NCBI GenBank assembly: GCA_947497755.1
Contig: CANMHT010000015.1
Location: 1 to 46,066, forward strand
Direction: 5' to 3'
Source of the DNA: an uncultured Polaribacter sp.
GTDB lineage: Bacteria > Bacteroidota > Bacteroidia > Flavobacteriales > Flavobacteriaceae
Length of the DNA stretch: 46,066 nucleotides
Numbering within the stretch: the first letter of the stretch is position 1; every line of letters starts with the position of its first letter. The translations under genes were made by a program, and so were the position numbers. Under the pieces are notes generated by a model, which ran no database searches, was not told the DNA's origin, and saw only the letters and a program-made list of their open reading frames with translations. Positions 18,220 through 26,050 of the stretch are shown here, piece after piece.

Positions 18220-18243
18220 ACCCTTACGGAATTCCGTAAGGGT
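18220..18243. promoter_or_regulatory. 24-bp perfect palindrome (operator), copy 1
   Basis: The core CCTTACGGAATTCCGTAAGG is extended by AC/GT on the two sides to 24 bp of perfect dyad symmetry (half-site ACCCTTACGGAA). Its centre is 29.5 nt upstream of the first base of the SPFH -7 box, which puts it near -41 from the expected transcription start, the classic class-II activator position. It probably binds a dimeric regulator, best candidate the response regulator at 20393-21058. Confidence 0.8.
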
Positions 18244-18368
18244 GAAATAATTTTGATTCAAATATTTTGTTGTAAAGATTAAATCTTTTTTTAGAGCCTC
18301 AATTTTAATTTAATTTTCTTCTTCAAAACTTTTTAGTTCTAATTTTAATAATCATAAATTAAGGTATC

Positions 18369-19430
18369 TTAATCATCACTAGAGGTATAAAAATCAACTG
18401 TGTTTAATAATTCCTCCTCGTAGTTATAAATTTGATCAATGGATTCTAATAGCACCTTTGATTCTTTCTTCTGTTCATTAATAAGAGCTAAATACTTATT
18501 TGTTCGATTGAAATACAATCTACACAATGGCTTCCTATTATTGTTGTCTAATAAAATTCCAAAATAAGATTGAGTATCTCTATGTTGAATTCTATCTACA
18601 GGAATTTTACGTCGTAAAATAGCTACAACAATTCTAAACCCTTCTAATTCTTCTTCTGTTGTAATAATCTTAGTTTCTTCAACTTCTTCTTCAGCAATTT
18701 CTTCAAACTGCTTTTCTGCTTCTTTATTTAAAGCTGAGTTTAAGCGATTATTGACTTTTTCGCTAATTGTCTGACTAAAAGCTTTATGTACCAAATCAAC
18801 AAATTCATTCAATACTTTTTCAGTTAATCTACCAGAGTACACTTTACTGGCAAACAATTTTACAAAAGACAAAGACGGCTCGTTAATCTCTTCTACAATA
18901 CACTTTTTTATTTCTTTTGTATACTTTAAAGAGCTTGCATTGTCTACTATTTTTTCTACATCAAATTTTGACTTGTGAAACTTGGCTACTTCATGAAGTT
19001 CATTGTCTTTTATCTTGGTTATATCAAACTCTAAAAAAGGCTTTTCATCCATTTTATTTGAGTGCTCTAAATCTGTATAAAAACGGTAATGTATCCCATT
19101 GGTCAATAATGCAAAACGTGTTTTGGTTGCATGAAAATATCTAAACAATTGAGAATTGTGTTGATCTAAATTTTCTTTCCAATGTTTGCATTCAATAATT
19201 AAAATGGGTTGTTCATTTTGAAAAATTGCATAATCTACTTTTTCTCCTTTCTTTAAACCTAAATCAGCTGTAAATTCTGGTACAACTTCTGTAGGATTAT
19301 ATGTATCATACCCCAAAGCATTTAAAAATGGGAGTACAAAAGCATGTTTAGTTGATTCTTCGTTACCTATTTTATCTTTGAGCAGTTGAATTTTATCTGC
19401 GATTTTTTTTAATTCATTTTGAAGTTCCAT
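18369..19430 (-). CDS. HsdR-N-like PD-(D/E)XK nuclease domain protein, orphan
   Basis: A 353-residue protein. Residues about 1-150 match the N-terminal nuclease domain of type I restriction HsdR subunits: ESTKHAFVLPFLNALGYD, then VDYAIFQNEQPILIIECK with catalytic D66, E80 and K82 of the PD-(D/E)XK fold. HsdR helicase motor motifs are absent, and no HsdM or HsdS lies nearby, so this is not a type I R-M system. The C-terminal half is helical with an acidic linker (about 240-260) and a small mixed domain around FRIVVAILRRKI. It overlaps the upstream exported-protein gene by 17 bases. A defence or DNA-processing role is possible but unproven. Confidence 0.75.
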   Translation of the reverse strand: MELQNELKKIADKIQLLKDKIGNEESTKHAFVLPFLNALGYDTYNPTEVVPEFTADLGLKKGEKVDYAIFQNEQPILIIECKHWKENLDQHNSQLFRYFHATKTRFALLTNGIHYRFYTDLEHSNKMDEKPFLEFDITKIKDNELHEVAKFHKSKFDVEKIVDNASSLKYTKEIKKCIVEEINEPSLSFVKLFASKVYSGRLTEKVLNEFVDLVHKAFSQTISEKVNNRLNSALNKEAEKQFEEIAEEEVEETKIITTEEELEGFRIVVAILRRKIPVDRIQHRDTQSYFGILLDNNNRKPLCRLYFNRTNKYLALINEQKKESKVLLESIDQIYNYEEELLNTVDFYTSSDD

Positions 19431-19992
19431 TTTTATATTTTTTTAATTCTTCAATTTTTTCTTTTCCTTTTTTAAATATCTCTTCAATTTTAAGAACATC
19501 CTTTATAAACAATGCACTACCATTATGTTTACTGTTTAACTCTATGTACCAAACTACCTTTTTCTTACTTACATAATACCCTATTTTAAAATCATCATCA
19601 GTTATAAACATATTCTCTAAATAGCTAGAATTAGAATCTTTGTCAGTAACTGATTGTTTTTTTAATTCAATAATGGCTTTTATAATTTCAATTAAATCTT
19701 CAGCTGCAATTGATGCTTTTTTTGAATTATGCTTAATTTGAAAAAAATACTTAGAATAATTTCCCTTAATTATTTTTCTAATATTTGTTTGAGCTGAGTT
19801 ATACCCAGATTTAATTGATGGCAAATTATACTCTTCAAACTTCATTATTACTCCTTTTTTAGATATAAAATCTAACATCTTCGATTTACCTCTTTCATTT
19901 TGCTGACTAATTGCAGAATTAATAGTTAGTCCAACAGTAAGAAGTAATATCAGTTTCTTAATATTCATTTTCTTTAAGTTTATTTTTTTCAT
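19414..19992 (-). CDS. Exported protein of unknown function
   Basis: A protein of 192 residues from this ATG, or 184 if it begins at the second Met (19968), which gives a cleaner signal peptide, MNIKKLILLLTVGLTINSAIS. The mature part is lysine-rich, alpha/beta, with no recognised motif; features include KYFFQIKHNSKKASIAAEDL and VWYIELNSKHNGSALFIKDV. The start lies 2 bp after the TM2 gene stop and the end overlaps the nuclease gene by 17 bases, so all three are translated from one mRNA. A periplasmic sensor or modulator is a guess from context only. Confidence 0.6.
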   Translation of the reverse strand: MKKINLKKMNIKKLILLLTVGLTINSAISQQNERGKSKMLDFISKKGVIMKFEEYNLPSIKSGYNSAQTNIRKIIKGNYSKYFFQIKHNSKKASIAAEDLIEIIKAIIELKKQSVTDKDSNSSYLENMFITDDDFKIGYYVSKKKVVWYIELNSKHNGSALFIKDVLKIEEIFKKGKEKIEELKKYKNGTSK

Positions 19993-19994
19993 AA

Positions 19995-20288
19995 TTAGCT
20001 AGCTTCATTATAAGTTTCAGAATTCGAAGTTTGAGGTGCAGTTACATTCACTACTACATGTTGATTTTGATTGGCAGAATTGTTTCCACTAGCTAAAACA
20101 CCATGCATTAAATTGTGTTTGTCTACCATTTCCCCTAAAATAAATGTGTCAATAATCCAACCAATCCCAAATAGTTGAAATGTTAATAAGTACACTATTC
20201 CACTTCCAATTTTTCCTAAATAGAATCTATGTGCAGAAAAAGCACCTAAAAAAAACCATAATAAATAAGCTGTTCCTTTTGATTTCAT
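19995..20288 (-). CDS. TM2 domain protein
   Basis: A 97-residue membrane protein. Residues 1-55 form the TM2 domain: two hydrophobic hairpin helices with the diagnostic GAFSAHRFYLGKIGSGIVYL and a G-x-G-W-I-x-D motif (GIGWIIDTF). A polar tail rich in Asn/Gln follows. TM2 proteins are small membrane adaptors of poorly known role. It is the first gene of the operon with the exported protein and nuclease, and its promoter carries the second copy of the palindrome. Confidence 0.85.
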   Translation of the reverse strand: MKSKGTAYLLWFFLGAFSAHRFYLGKIGSGIVYLLTFQLFGIGWIIDTFILGEMVDKHNLMHGVLASGNNSANQNQHVVVNVTAPQTSNSETYNEAS

Positions 20289-20313
20289 AAGTTTGTTTTT
20301 AATGTTTACACTA

Positions 20314-20321
20314 CAAACCTA
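20314..20321 (-). promoter_or_regulatory. -7 box TAGGTTTG of the TM2 operon
   Basis: TAGGTTTG on the minus strand matches TAnnTTTG. It is 19 nt from the palindrome at 20341-20360, exactly as in the SPFH promoter, and 25 bp before the TM2 ATG. Confidence 0.7.
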
Positions 20322-20340
20322 AACCCATTAAAAAACAAAA

Positions 20341-20360
20341 CCTTACGGAATTCCGTAAGG
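20341..20360. promoter_or_regulatory. 20-bp perfect palindrome (operator), copy 2
   Basis: CCTTACGGAATTCCGTAAGG, identical to the core of the copy at 18220-18243, lies between the response-regulator gene end and the TM2 gene start. Its centre is 29.5 nt upstream of the first base of the TM2 -7 box, the same distance as in copy 1. Identical sequence and spacing at two promoters argue for one activator controlling both operons. Confidence 0.8.
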
Positions 20361-20392
20361 CTTCAATTACTACCTATTTAAAAAAAGTAGAT

Positions 20393-21058
20393 TTAAATTA
20401 ATTTGGCATCTTTCATCAAAGTAACTAAGTGCGTTACATTGGCAGCTCCAAATTGGTCTTGTAGTTTGTTTTGCCTTTTCTCTATAGAACTAATACTACT
20501 TGGAAGAATATTTTCTGACTTAAAAAATGAACTGATTTCTTTTTTAGAATATCCATTAGCTAATAAGCTAACCAATTGAATATCATAGTCCGTTATTTCT
20601 GTAGTTTCTTTTTGATGCAAAGCTCTTTCTAACTGACGAGAAACAAATAAGTCTCCATTATAAACAGCTTCAATAGCTCTTGGCAATTCTCTATTTCCTT
20701 CTCTACTCTTCCAAACATAGGCATTGGCTCCACATTTTTTAACCAATGTTCTTACTATTTGAAAATGATCTTCTTGAGAAAAAACAATGATGGCCAAATC
20801 TGGAAATGTGCTACGTATTTTTTTTACCAAGTCTTCTCCAGAAGTAAGCGTAGATTCTCTATGATCTTCTTTAAAAGACAAGTCGGTAATGATTAAATCA
20901 AAAGGATCATTATCTAATACTGCTTTTTGTACCTTTAAGTTTGCCTCATCACAGTACAATGCTTTTTGAATTGTTTGAACTCCTAAATTAGATAAGATAG
21001 AGTTTACTGCATCGTTGGTGGTTGCATGATCGTCTACAATTAATACTTTTCGAAACAT
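20393..21058 (-). CDS. NarL/LuxR-type response regulator
   Basis: A 221-residue protein. The receiver domain (about 3-125) has acidic pocket D9-D10, phospho-acceptor D59 (LIITDLSF), Ser in VFSQEDH and the Lys in VWKSREG. The C-terminal LuxR-like helix-turn-helix (about 153-220) begins TDYDIQLVSLLANGYSKKE, with SSISSIEKRQNKL as probable recognition helix. Phosphorylation by the kinase directly upstream should drive dimerisation on an inverted repeat. It starts 1 bp after the kinase stop. It is the most plausible binder of the palindromes at 18220 and 20341, its nearest promoters. Confidence 0.9.
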   Translation of the reverse strand: MFRKVLIVDDHATTNDAVNSILSNLGVQTIQKALYCDEANLKVQKAVLDNDPFDLIITDLSFKEDHRESTLTSGEDLVKKIRSTFPDLAIIVFSQEDHFQIVRTLVKKCGANAYVWKSREGNRELPRAIEAVYNGDLFVSRQLERALHQKETTEITDYDIQLVSLLANGYSKKEISSFFKSENILPSSISSIEKRQNKLQDQFGAANVTHLVTLMKDAKLI

Positions 21059-21059
21059 A

Positions 21060-22748
21060 TTATACCGTTATTTTTACTTGAAAACCTTTGTTGATTTCCG
21101 ATTCAAAAATAATGGTTCCACCTATCTCATGCATACGGTTTTCCGCATTCTGCAAACCATTGCTTTTTTTGAGTACACAACCAATTCCATTATCAGAATA
21201 ATGAATGACTATTTTTCGCGAGGTTTTTTCAAATTGCAAACTAACCACACTTGCTTCGCTATACTTTTTCATATTGGTCATTAGCTCTTGTAAAACTCTA
21301 TAAATGGTTTCCTTTTTTAAGGTAGACAAGTTATTCCATGGCATTTCAGAAATATTTCTTGTAAATATATTTACCGAATCTGTTTTATAACTCCATATCA
21401 AGTCTTTTAAATCTTCATCAAAATGTTCTGAAATATTAAGCGCTGCACTGGTTTTAGAAATATCTCTAGCTTTTAAATAAATGTCTTCCAAATCATCTAT
21501 CAAAGCAATATCTACATCGGTTTTATTTTGCTGTTTAGACATGGTATGATAAATACTATTGGCCACCTCATCATGTAGTTTTTTAGAAATCTGACGCTCG
21601 GTATCAAAACGCTCTTGTAGTTTTTCTTTTTTATGACGTGATTTTAAAACATAATACACAAAAAGCGCAATTAATAAAATACTTATGGCTATAAAGAAGT
21701 TTCTATTAGCTCTTGCTTCTGATTGTATTCTTTTGGTTTTTTCTTTTTCTTTATCTAGTTCTGCTTTTTCTTGTTTTCTCTCTGCTTCTTTTCGTTTATT
21801 ATCTGCTATAGAATAATTATATTTTGCTTCTGCATATTTCTCATTAGCATTTAACCTTATTGATTTTATCTTTTCAGTAATATTCAAAAATTCATTTATA
21901 TATTTATCTTGATTTAAATACAATAAATTCTTTAACGCATTTTCTAAATATTGAATATTATCAAATTCTTTCGCTTTTAATAACCCTTTTTCTGCAAAGA
22001 AAATTGATTTAATAGTATCACCGGTGAATCTATAGTAATCAGCAAGATTTTTATATGTATCATAAATATCAGAATCGTTTGTTCTCACTCTAATCTTTAA
22101 TGCTTCATTCATATAAGACACTCCCATTTTATTACCATACATAGCCTTTGCATAACCCAAATTACTAAGTGTTAAGGCAATTCTTTTTTCATCATTTTCA
22201 CTCTTACTTATTGAGTAAGCTTTCTCAAGGTTCTCTATCGCCTTTAGATAGTTTCCTTGACTAATATATAAGTTTCCTATATTATTATAAGCAACAATAA
22301 CTTCATCTTTTTCAAGTGCTATTTTTACAATTGTCAAAAAGTTTTTTAATGATTTTTCATATCTTCTCTGTAGTCTATTTAATATTCCTAATCTATTCTC
22401 TAAAAAAACTCTATAAGAAATATTTAAACTATCCTTAGGTAGTTCTTCTAAATACTTTAGTCCTCTTATAGCAGAGTTTTCACTATCATGAAGCTCTCCA
22501 AGTTTACCTTGAATACTAGAAATTCTCATTTCATAAAAAACTACCCAACTATAATGTTTTTTAAGTAATGACTTTCCTTTCTTTTTTTTAAAATAAGTAT
22601 ATGCTGATATTAACTCAGTAGTTTTTTTTGATTTATTAGCTATACCTCTATAATAGTTTAAACTATCTTTTATCTGTTGTGAATTTACCTCAATTGCACT
22701 TAACATCAAGGCACAAAAAAAGAGGAATGCAATTTTTTTCAATTTCAT
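21060..22748 (-). CDS. TPR-containing sensor histidine kinase
   Basis: A 562-residue protein with signal peptide (1-23). A periplasmic TPR array (about 60-290, e.g. VAYNNIGNLYISQGNYLKAIENLEKA) is followed by a charged coiled coil (about 300-345) and one transmembrane helix (about 350-367). The dimerisation segment carries phospho-acceptor H392 (KKLHDEVAN), and a HATPase domain follows with ELMTNMKKYS (N box), HYSDNGIGC and a final Gly-rich loop. This is the usual flavobacterial HPK7/NarX-like layout, paired with a LuxR-type regulator. The periplasmic TPRs presumably sense a protein or peptide partner; the Pro-rich lipoprotein encoded 35 bp upstream is a candidate. Confidence 0.9.
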   Translation of the reverse strand: MKLKKIAFLFFCALMLSAIEVNSQQIKDSLNYYRGIANKSKKTTELISAYTYFKKKKGKSLLKKHYSWVVFYEMRISSIQGKLGELHDSENSAIRGLKYLEELPKDSLNISYRVFLENRLGILNRLQRRYEKSLKNFLTIVKIALEKDEVIVAYNNIGNLYISQGNYLKAIENLEKAYSISKSENDEKRIALTLSNLGYAKAMYGNKMGVSYMNEALKIRVRTNDSDIYDTYKNLADYYRFTGDTIKSIFFAEKGLLKAKEFDNIQYLENALKNLLYLNQDKYINEFLNITEKIKSIRLNANEKYAEAKYNYSIADNKRKEAERKQEKAELDKEKEKTKRIQSEARANRNFFIAISILLIALFVYYVLKSRHKKEKLQERFDTERQISKKLHDEVANSIYHTMSKQQNKTDVDIALIDDLEDIYLKARDISKTSAALNISEHFDEDLKDLIWSYKTDSVNIFTRNISEMPWNNLSTLKKETIYRVLQELMTNMKKYSEASVVSLQFEKTSRKIVIHYSDNGIGCVLKKSNGLQNAENRMHEIGGTIIFESEINKGFQVKITV

Positions 22749-22783
22749 TCCTCTAAAGTACTAACTATTTTTGAAAATTCATA

Positions 22784-22978
22784 TTATCCTCCATTGTTAG
22801 TTCCTCCCCCTCCTGGTGGCGGTGGTGGTGGCGGTGGTGGGTCAGTTTCTCCATCTCCACAACAACCTTGAGTTAATATTTGGCTGGGGTTTTCATATTC
22901 ATCTTCATCTAAAGAAGTGCATGAGAAAAAGCTCACATTAAGGAAAACCGTAAGTATAATTAAAAATAATCTTTTCAT
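22784..22978 (-). CDS. Small Pro/Gly-rich lipoprotein upstream of the two-component genes
   Basis: A 64-residue protein starting MKRLFLIILTVFLNVSFFSC. The frame can extend to 23023, but only this Met begins a proper lipoprotein signal (lipobox FFSC, Cys20). The mature part is acidic, then has a CCGDGETD segment, nine prolines and a Gly/Asn tail. It is likely tethered to the periplasmic face. The kinase gene begins 35 bp downstream, so the two are probably co-transcribed and this protein may modulate the TPR sensor. No relative recognised. Confidence 0.65.
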   Translation of the reverse strand: MKRLFLIILTVFLNVSFFSCTSLDEDEYENPSQILTQGCCGDGETDPPPPPPPPPGGGGTNNGG

Positions 22979-23067
22979 TTTGAATGTTTTAAAAATTGAA
23001 CATAAGTGTGGCTGTTCGAGCAATGCTCAAAGGCTAGTTGCTAACAGCGCAACACATTTAAATTTTT

Positions 23068-23083
23068 AAGAGAGGCCTCTCTT
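23068..23083. promoter_or_regulatory. 16-bp perfect palindrome AAGAGAGGCCTCTCTT
   Basis: A perfect dyad located 90 bp upstream of the lipoprotein start at 22978. It differs in sequence from the CCTTACGG palindromes and no TAnnTTTG lies at the matching distance. It could be an operator for another regulator or a 6-bp RNA hairpin with a GGCC loop. Confidence 0.4.
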
Positions 23084-23141
23084 GGTTGGGAAGTTGGAGA
23101 GCCATATAAAGAGGTAAAAACTTCCCCTTTTATACAACTTT

Positions 23142-23190
23142 ACAAAGCTGCTCCAGAGTAGAAATCATCAGCTTTGTTTTTGTTTTTTAA
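23142..23190 (+). terminator. Terminator-like hairpin inside the intergenic region
   Basis: ACAAAGCTG pairs with CAGCTTTGT (9 bp, 18-nt loop) and is followed by a T-rich tract TTTTTGTTTTTT. There is no upstream coding gene on this strand, so it would end either a short non-coding transcript or a leader of the gene at 23355. Confidence 0.5.
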
Positions 23191-23354
23191 ATATGATTAC
23201 TGATGAATTCTGAAGCAAATAAAGAGAGATATTCAAAGATGTCTAGGAAATAAACAGGAAGCTTTTCGGAAAGTTTTAGGAATTCATTTCCCTATGTTTT
23301 TCCTAGATTTTTCCCGTGATAAAAACCTCCCAACACACTAAAAACCAAACAACT

Positions 23355-24089
23355 ATGCACAAAATATTAATTACAAAAGCTTTTATAAAAGCTGAAAAAG
23401 AATTAAAAGAAAAAGGAGAAAATAAGCCTTCTTTAACTTTAATTGCTGAACATATTTCTGAATACGTTCTTCAAGAAACTGGTTTTGAAATTGGAGGTAG
23501 ACGTTATAGAGATTATTTAAATGATGCTAAAAAAATTGCAGGGAGTGATAATGAAGATATTCGTATTGCTCAAATGAAGGTAATCAATGGTTTATGTAAA
23601 TATTTAAAGTGTGATACTTATCAACAGTTTGTAGAGGAAAATTGTCCTAAAAAAGCAACTATCTCTTTAGGTAAACAATACCAAGAAATCATAAAAAAAA
23701 TAATGGGGTTTAAAAGAAAAATTCGGATTCAAATCTTCTTAGCACTTGCCATTATCAGTATGGTAATTTTCTACAATTCTTTACAAGGTAAACGTTGGAT
23801 GGTTTGGGATAAAAACCAGTACAAAGAAGTGGCTTTTAATCTTCAGAAGTATGACTTTTTAGAACTAAAAAAATACGATCAAAATTTGATGGATTCATTT
23901 AAAAAGATTGACAGACCCGATTGCAATGGCGAGTATTTAAACAAAGATCGAACTGCCAAAACTTGGTATTGGAAAAAGAATAATGAAGAAATAGAAGTAT
24001 ATACAGCTCCAGGTTTACATCCAACAAATGGTGTAACCTTAAAGCCTATCACTACTTATATGATTCGGAAATATATTTGTCCAGATTAA
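23355..24089 (+). CDS. Single-pass membrane protein with helical N-terminal module
   Basis: A 244-residue protein from the ATG MHKILITKAF; an upstream GTG extension is not supported. Residues about 1-97 form a helical cytosolic module (LTLIAEHISEYVL, GGRRYRDYLNDAK, INGLCKYLKCDTYQQF). I have seen its general pattern at the start of other flavobacterial proteins, but no name comes with it. A transmembrane helix (about 124-142) leads to a ~100-residue outer domain with NGEYLNKDRTAKTWYWKK and two Cys (one in PDCNG, one at the C-terminus) that could pair. It faces away from the two-component island and is convergent with the small protein at 24113. Confidence 0.6.
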   Translation: MHKILITKAFIKAEKELKEKGENKPSLTLIAEHISEYVLQETGFEIGGRRYRDYLNDAKKIAGSDNEDIRIAQMKVINGLCKYLKCDTYQQFVEENCPKKATISLGKQYQEIIKKIMGFKRKIRIQIFLALAIISMVIFYNSLQGKRWMVWDKNQYKEVAFNLQKYDFLELKKYDQNLMDSFKKIDRPDCNGEYLNKDRTAKTWYWKKNNEEIEVYTAPGLHPTNGVTLKPITTYMIRKYICPD

Positions 24090-24112
24090 GTAAAGTCTAA
24101 AAGTAATTACTC

Positions 24113-24337
24113 TTACTCTAATCCACTCATTTCAGCATCGTAAAACGCACCAGCTTTGTCCATTAAGTCGGCCAATTCTGTAGCAACATCGTCTTCTCGT
24201 TCTCCAGATAAATCTTCAAACCACTCTACAGAATCATCTTTTAAGTTGATTAAAAAACGAGGGAATTCTGTATGTAACACAAAAATATCATCTGGAAATT
24301 CGCTGTTATCTGCTAATAAAAATTTTGGAAGTGTCAT
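24113..24337 (-). CDS. Conserved small acidic protein
   Basis: A 74-residue protein from MTLPKFLLADNSEFPDDIF. The frame extends upstream to 24403, but the added residues are Asn-rich and unlike coding sequence, and this Met starts what looks like a compact conserved domain (FVLHTEFPRFLINLKDDSVEWFEDL). It is strongly acidic with no signal peptide. I recall similar ~75-residue proteins in Bacteroidota but no function. Confidence 0.65.
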   Translation of the reverse strand: MTLPKFLLADNSEFPDDIFVLHTEFPRFLINLKDDSVEWFEDLSGEREDDVATELADLMDKAGAFYDAEMSGLE

Positions 24338-24581
24338 AAGATTGTGATTTGTTGAATCCGTATTGGGATTGTTATTTAAAACCCTGCAAAGATAATGTTT
24401 CAATATAATAATGTAACAATGAATTAATGTAATAATTTGATGATTTGTTTAAAAGTTAGAAAGTGTATTAATGAATCAATGTAATAATATAACAATTACA
24501 CAATTCAACATTTTAACAAATAAACCAATGTAGCAATTAAATGATTTGAAAATTTGAAGATGCTCTAATTTGAAGATTTGT

Positions 24582-24818
24582 TTAAAACATAAATAGCACT
24601 TGTCTTTGACATACAGCTTGTTGAATTAGCCTTTCCACCGAAAGAAGCGTAAAAGATAAAATGCTGTTTGAGCATAGCGAGTTCATTTGATCTAGCTTCG
24701 AGGATGTGAAAGACTTTTCATAAAAGCTGAAGTCTTGATTTTTCTTACTTTTTATCAAGAAAAAGTTATGCAAATCATTAAAAAGATTTCTCGACTACGC
24801 TCGAAATGACAGATATAT
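24582..24818 (+). repeat. R1 interspersed repeat, copy 1
   Basis: A 237-bp unit from TAAAACATAAATAGCACTTG to the GACAGATATAT end. It contains the dyad-like word CTGTTTGAGCATAGCGAG, a TCTTGAT/ATCAAGA hairpin, and the REP-like core TTCTCGACTACGCTCGAA near its right end. It is almost identical to copies at 25000 and 25682. Confidence 0.85.
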
Positions 24819-24999
24819 GATATAGTAATGTAGCAATGAATTAATGTAACAATTTATTGATTTGAAAATTTGAAGATTTGTTTAAAAGTTAGAAAGTATA
24901 AAAGTTTTTAAAGTTAAAAAGTGAGTTAATGTAGGAAATGAAACAATGTAACAATAAACCAATGTAGCAATTTATTGATTTGATAATTTGAAGATTAGT

Positions 25000-25236
25000 T
25001 TAAAACATAAATAGCACTTGTCTTCGACATACAGCTTGTTGAATTAGCCTTTCCACCGAAAGAAGCGTAAAAGATAAAATGCTGTTTGAGCATAGCGAGT
25101 TCATTTGATCTAGCTTCGAGGATGTGAAAGACTTTTCATAAAAGCTGAAGTCTTGATTTTTCTTACTTTTTATCAAGAAAAAGTTATATAAATCACTAAA
25201 CAGATTTCTCGACTACGCTCGAAATGACAGATATAT
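25000..25236 (+). repeat. R1 interspersed repeat, copy 2
   Basis: Same length as copy 1, offset exactly 418 bp, differing at a handful of bases (for example CTTCGACAT versus CTTTGACAT). It is part of the left arm of the 605-bp duplication. Confidence 0.85.
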
Positions 25237-25368
25237 AATCTAGCAATGTAGTAATTTGATGATTTGAAAATTTGTTGAAAAGTTAGAAAGTTGAAAGTTT
25301 ATAAAGTAAGAAAGTGAGTTAATGTAGCAATGAAACAATGTAGAAATTACACGATTCAACACTTTAAC

Positions 25369-25589
25369 AAAAAACATCAAAGCCGTCATATAATTTGCAG
25401 TCGAGTGTCAAACTATTGAAGGTTTCGTAAAAAAAGAAAAACTGTTTGAGCAGCGCGAGTTATTTTTCTTTTAGAAATCAAAATATACTTTGACCGATGA
25501 AAATTAAAGACTAGATTTTTTGGGTTCGTTTTTCAGCAATGGAAAAAGGAACAGAGTATTCAATGTAGTAATGAATTAATGTAACAATT
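25369..25589 (+). repeat. R2 interspersed repeat, copy 1
   Basis: A unit beginning ACAAAAAACATCAAAGCCGT and containing AAACTGTTTGAGCAGCGCGAG, a motif related to the R1 word CTGTTTGAGCATAGCGAG, then a TTTTTTGGGTTCGTTTTT tract. As read, it is identical to the copy at 26051. Confidence 0.8.
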
Positions 25590-25681
25590 ACACGATTACA
25601 CAATTCAACATTTTAACAAATAAACCAATGTAGCAATTAAATGATTTGATAATTTGAAGATGCTCTAATTTGAAGATTAGT

Positions 25682-25918
25682 TTAAAACATAAATAGTACT
25701 TGTCTTCGACATACAGCTTGTTGAATTAGCCTTTCCACCAAAAGAAGCGTAAAAGATAAAATGCTGTTTGAGCATAGCGAGTTCATTTGATCTAGCTTCG
25801 AGGATGTGAAAGACTTTTCATAAAAGCTGAAGTCTTGATTTTTCTTACTTTTTATCAAGAAAAAGTTATGTAAATCATTAAACAGATTTCTCGACTACGC
25901 TCGAAATGACAGATATAT
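25682..25918 (+). repeat. R1 interspersed repeat, copy 3
   Basis: Same length again, offset 682 bp from copy 2, with a few substitutions (AGTACT for AGCACT, CCAAAAG for CCGAAAG). It is part of the right arm of the duplication. Confidence 0.85.
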
Positions 25919-26050
25919 AATGTAGCAATTTGATGATTTGATGATTTGAAAATTTGTTGAAAAGTTAGAAAGTTGAAAGTTTATAAAGTAAGAAAGTGAG
26001 TTAATGTAGCAATGAAACAATGTAGAAATTACACGATTCAACACTTTAAC

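Larger units (their letters stand above)
22979..23354. other. Divergent intergenic region with dyads; no gene seen
   Basis: The 376-bp gap between the Pro-rich lipoprotein (-) and the membrane protein at 23355 (+) contains no convincing ORF. It holds an imperfect GAGCA/TGCTC dyad near 22999-23009, a perfect 16-bp palindrome AAGAGAGGCCTCTCTT (23068-23083), a GGGAAGTT...AACTTCCC inverted repeat (23088-23126), and a terminator-like hairpin on the + strand (23142-23190). It may hold divergent promoters and possibly a small RNA. Confidence 0.5.
24985..25589 (+). repeat. Large direct repeat, left arm (605 bp)
   Basis: This block (R1 copy 2, filler, R2 copy 1) recurs at 25667-26271 with a constant 682-bp offset. 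The right-hand ~330 bp look identical; a few differences lie in R1 and the first filler segment. The constant offset and near identity indicate a recent segmental duplication rather than independent insertions. Confidence 0.85.

Noticed and set aside
18369..19430. Complete type I restriction-modification system
   Set aside because: Only the HsdR N-terminal-like nuclease is present; no helicase motifs, HsdM or HsdS in the window.
22979..23023. Longer start of the Pro-rich lipoprotein
   Set aside because: The extra 15 residues put a polar segment ahead of the lipoprotein signal, which normally starts the protein.
24582..24773. 63-residue ORF on the minus strand
   Set aside because: It lies wholly inside R1 copy 1 and has no start context or recognisable domain.
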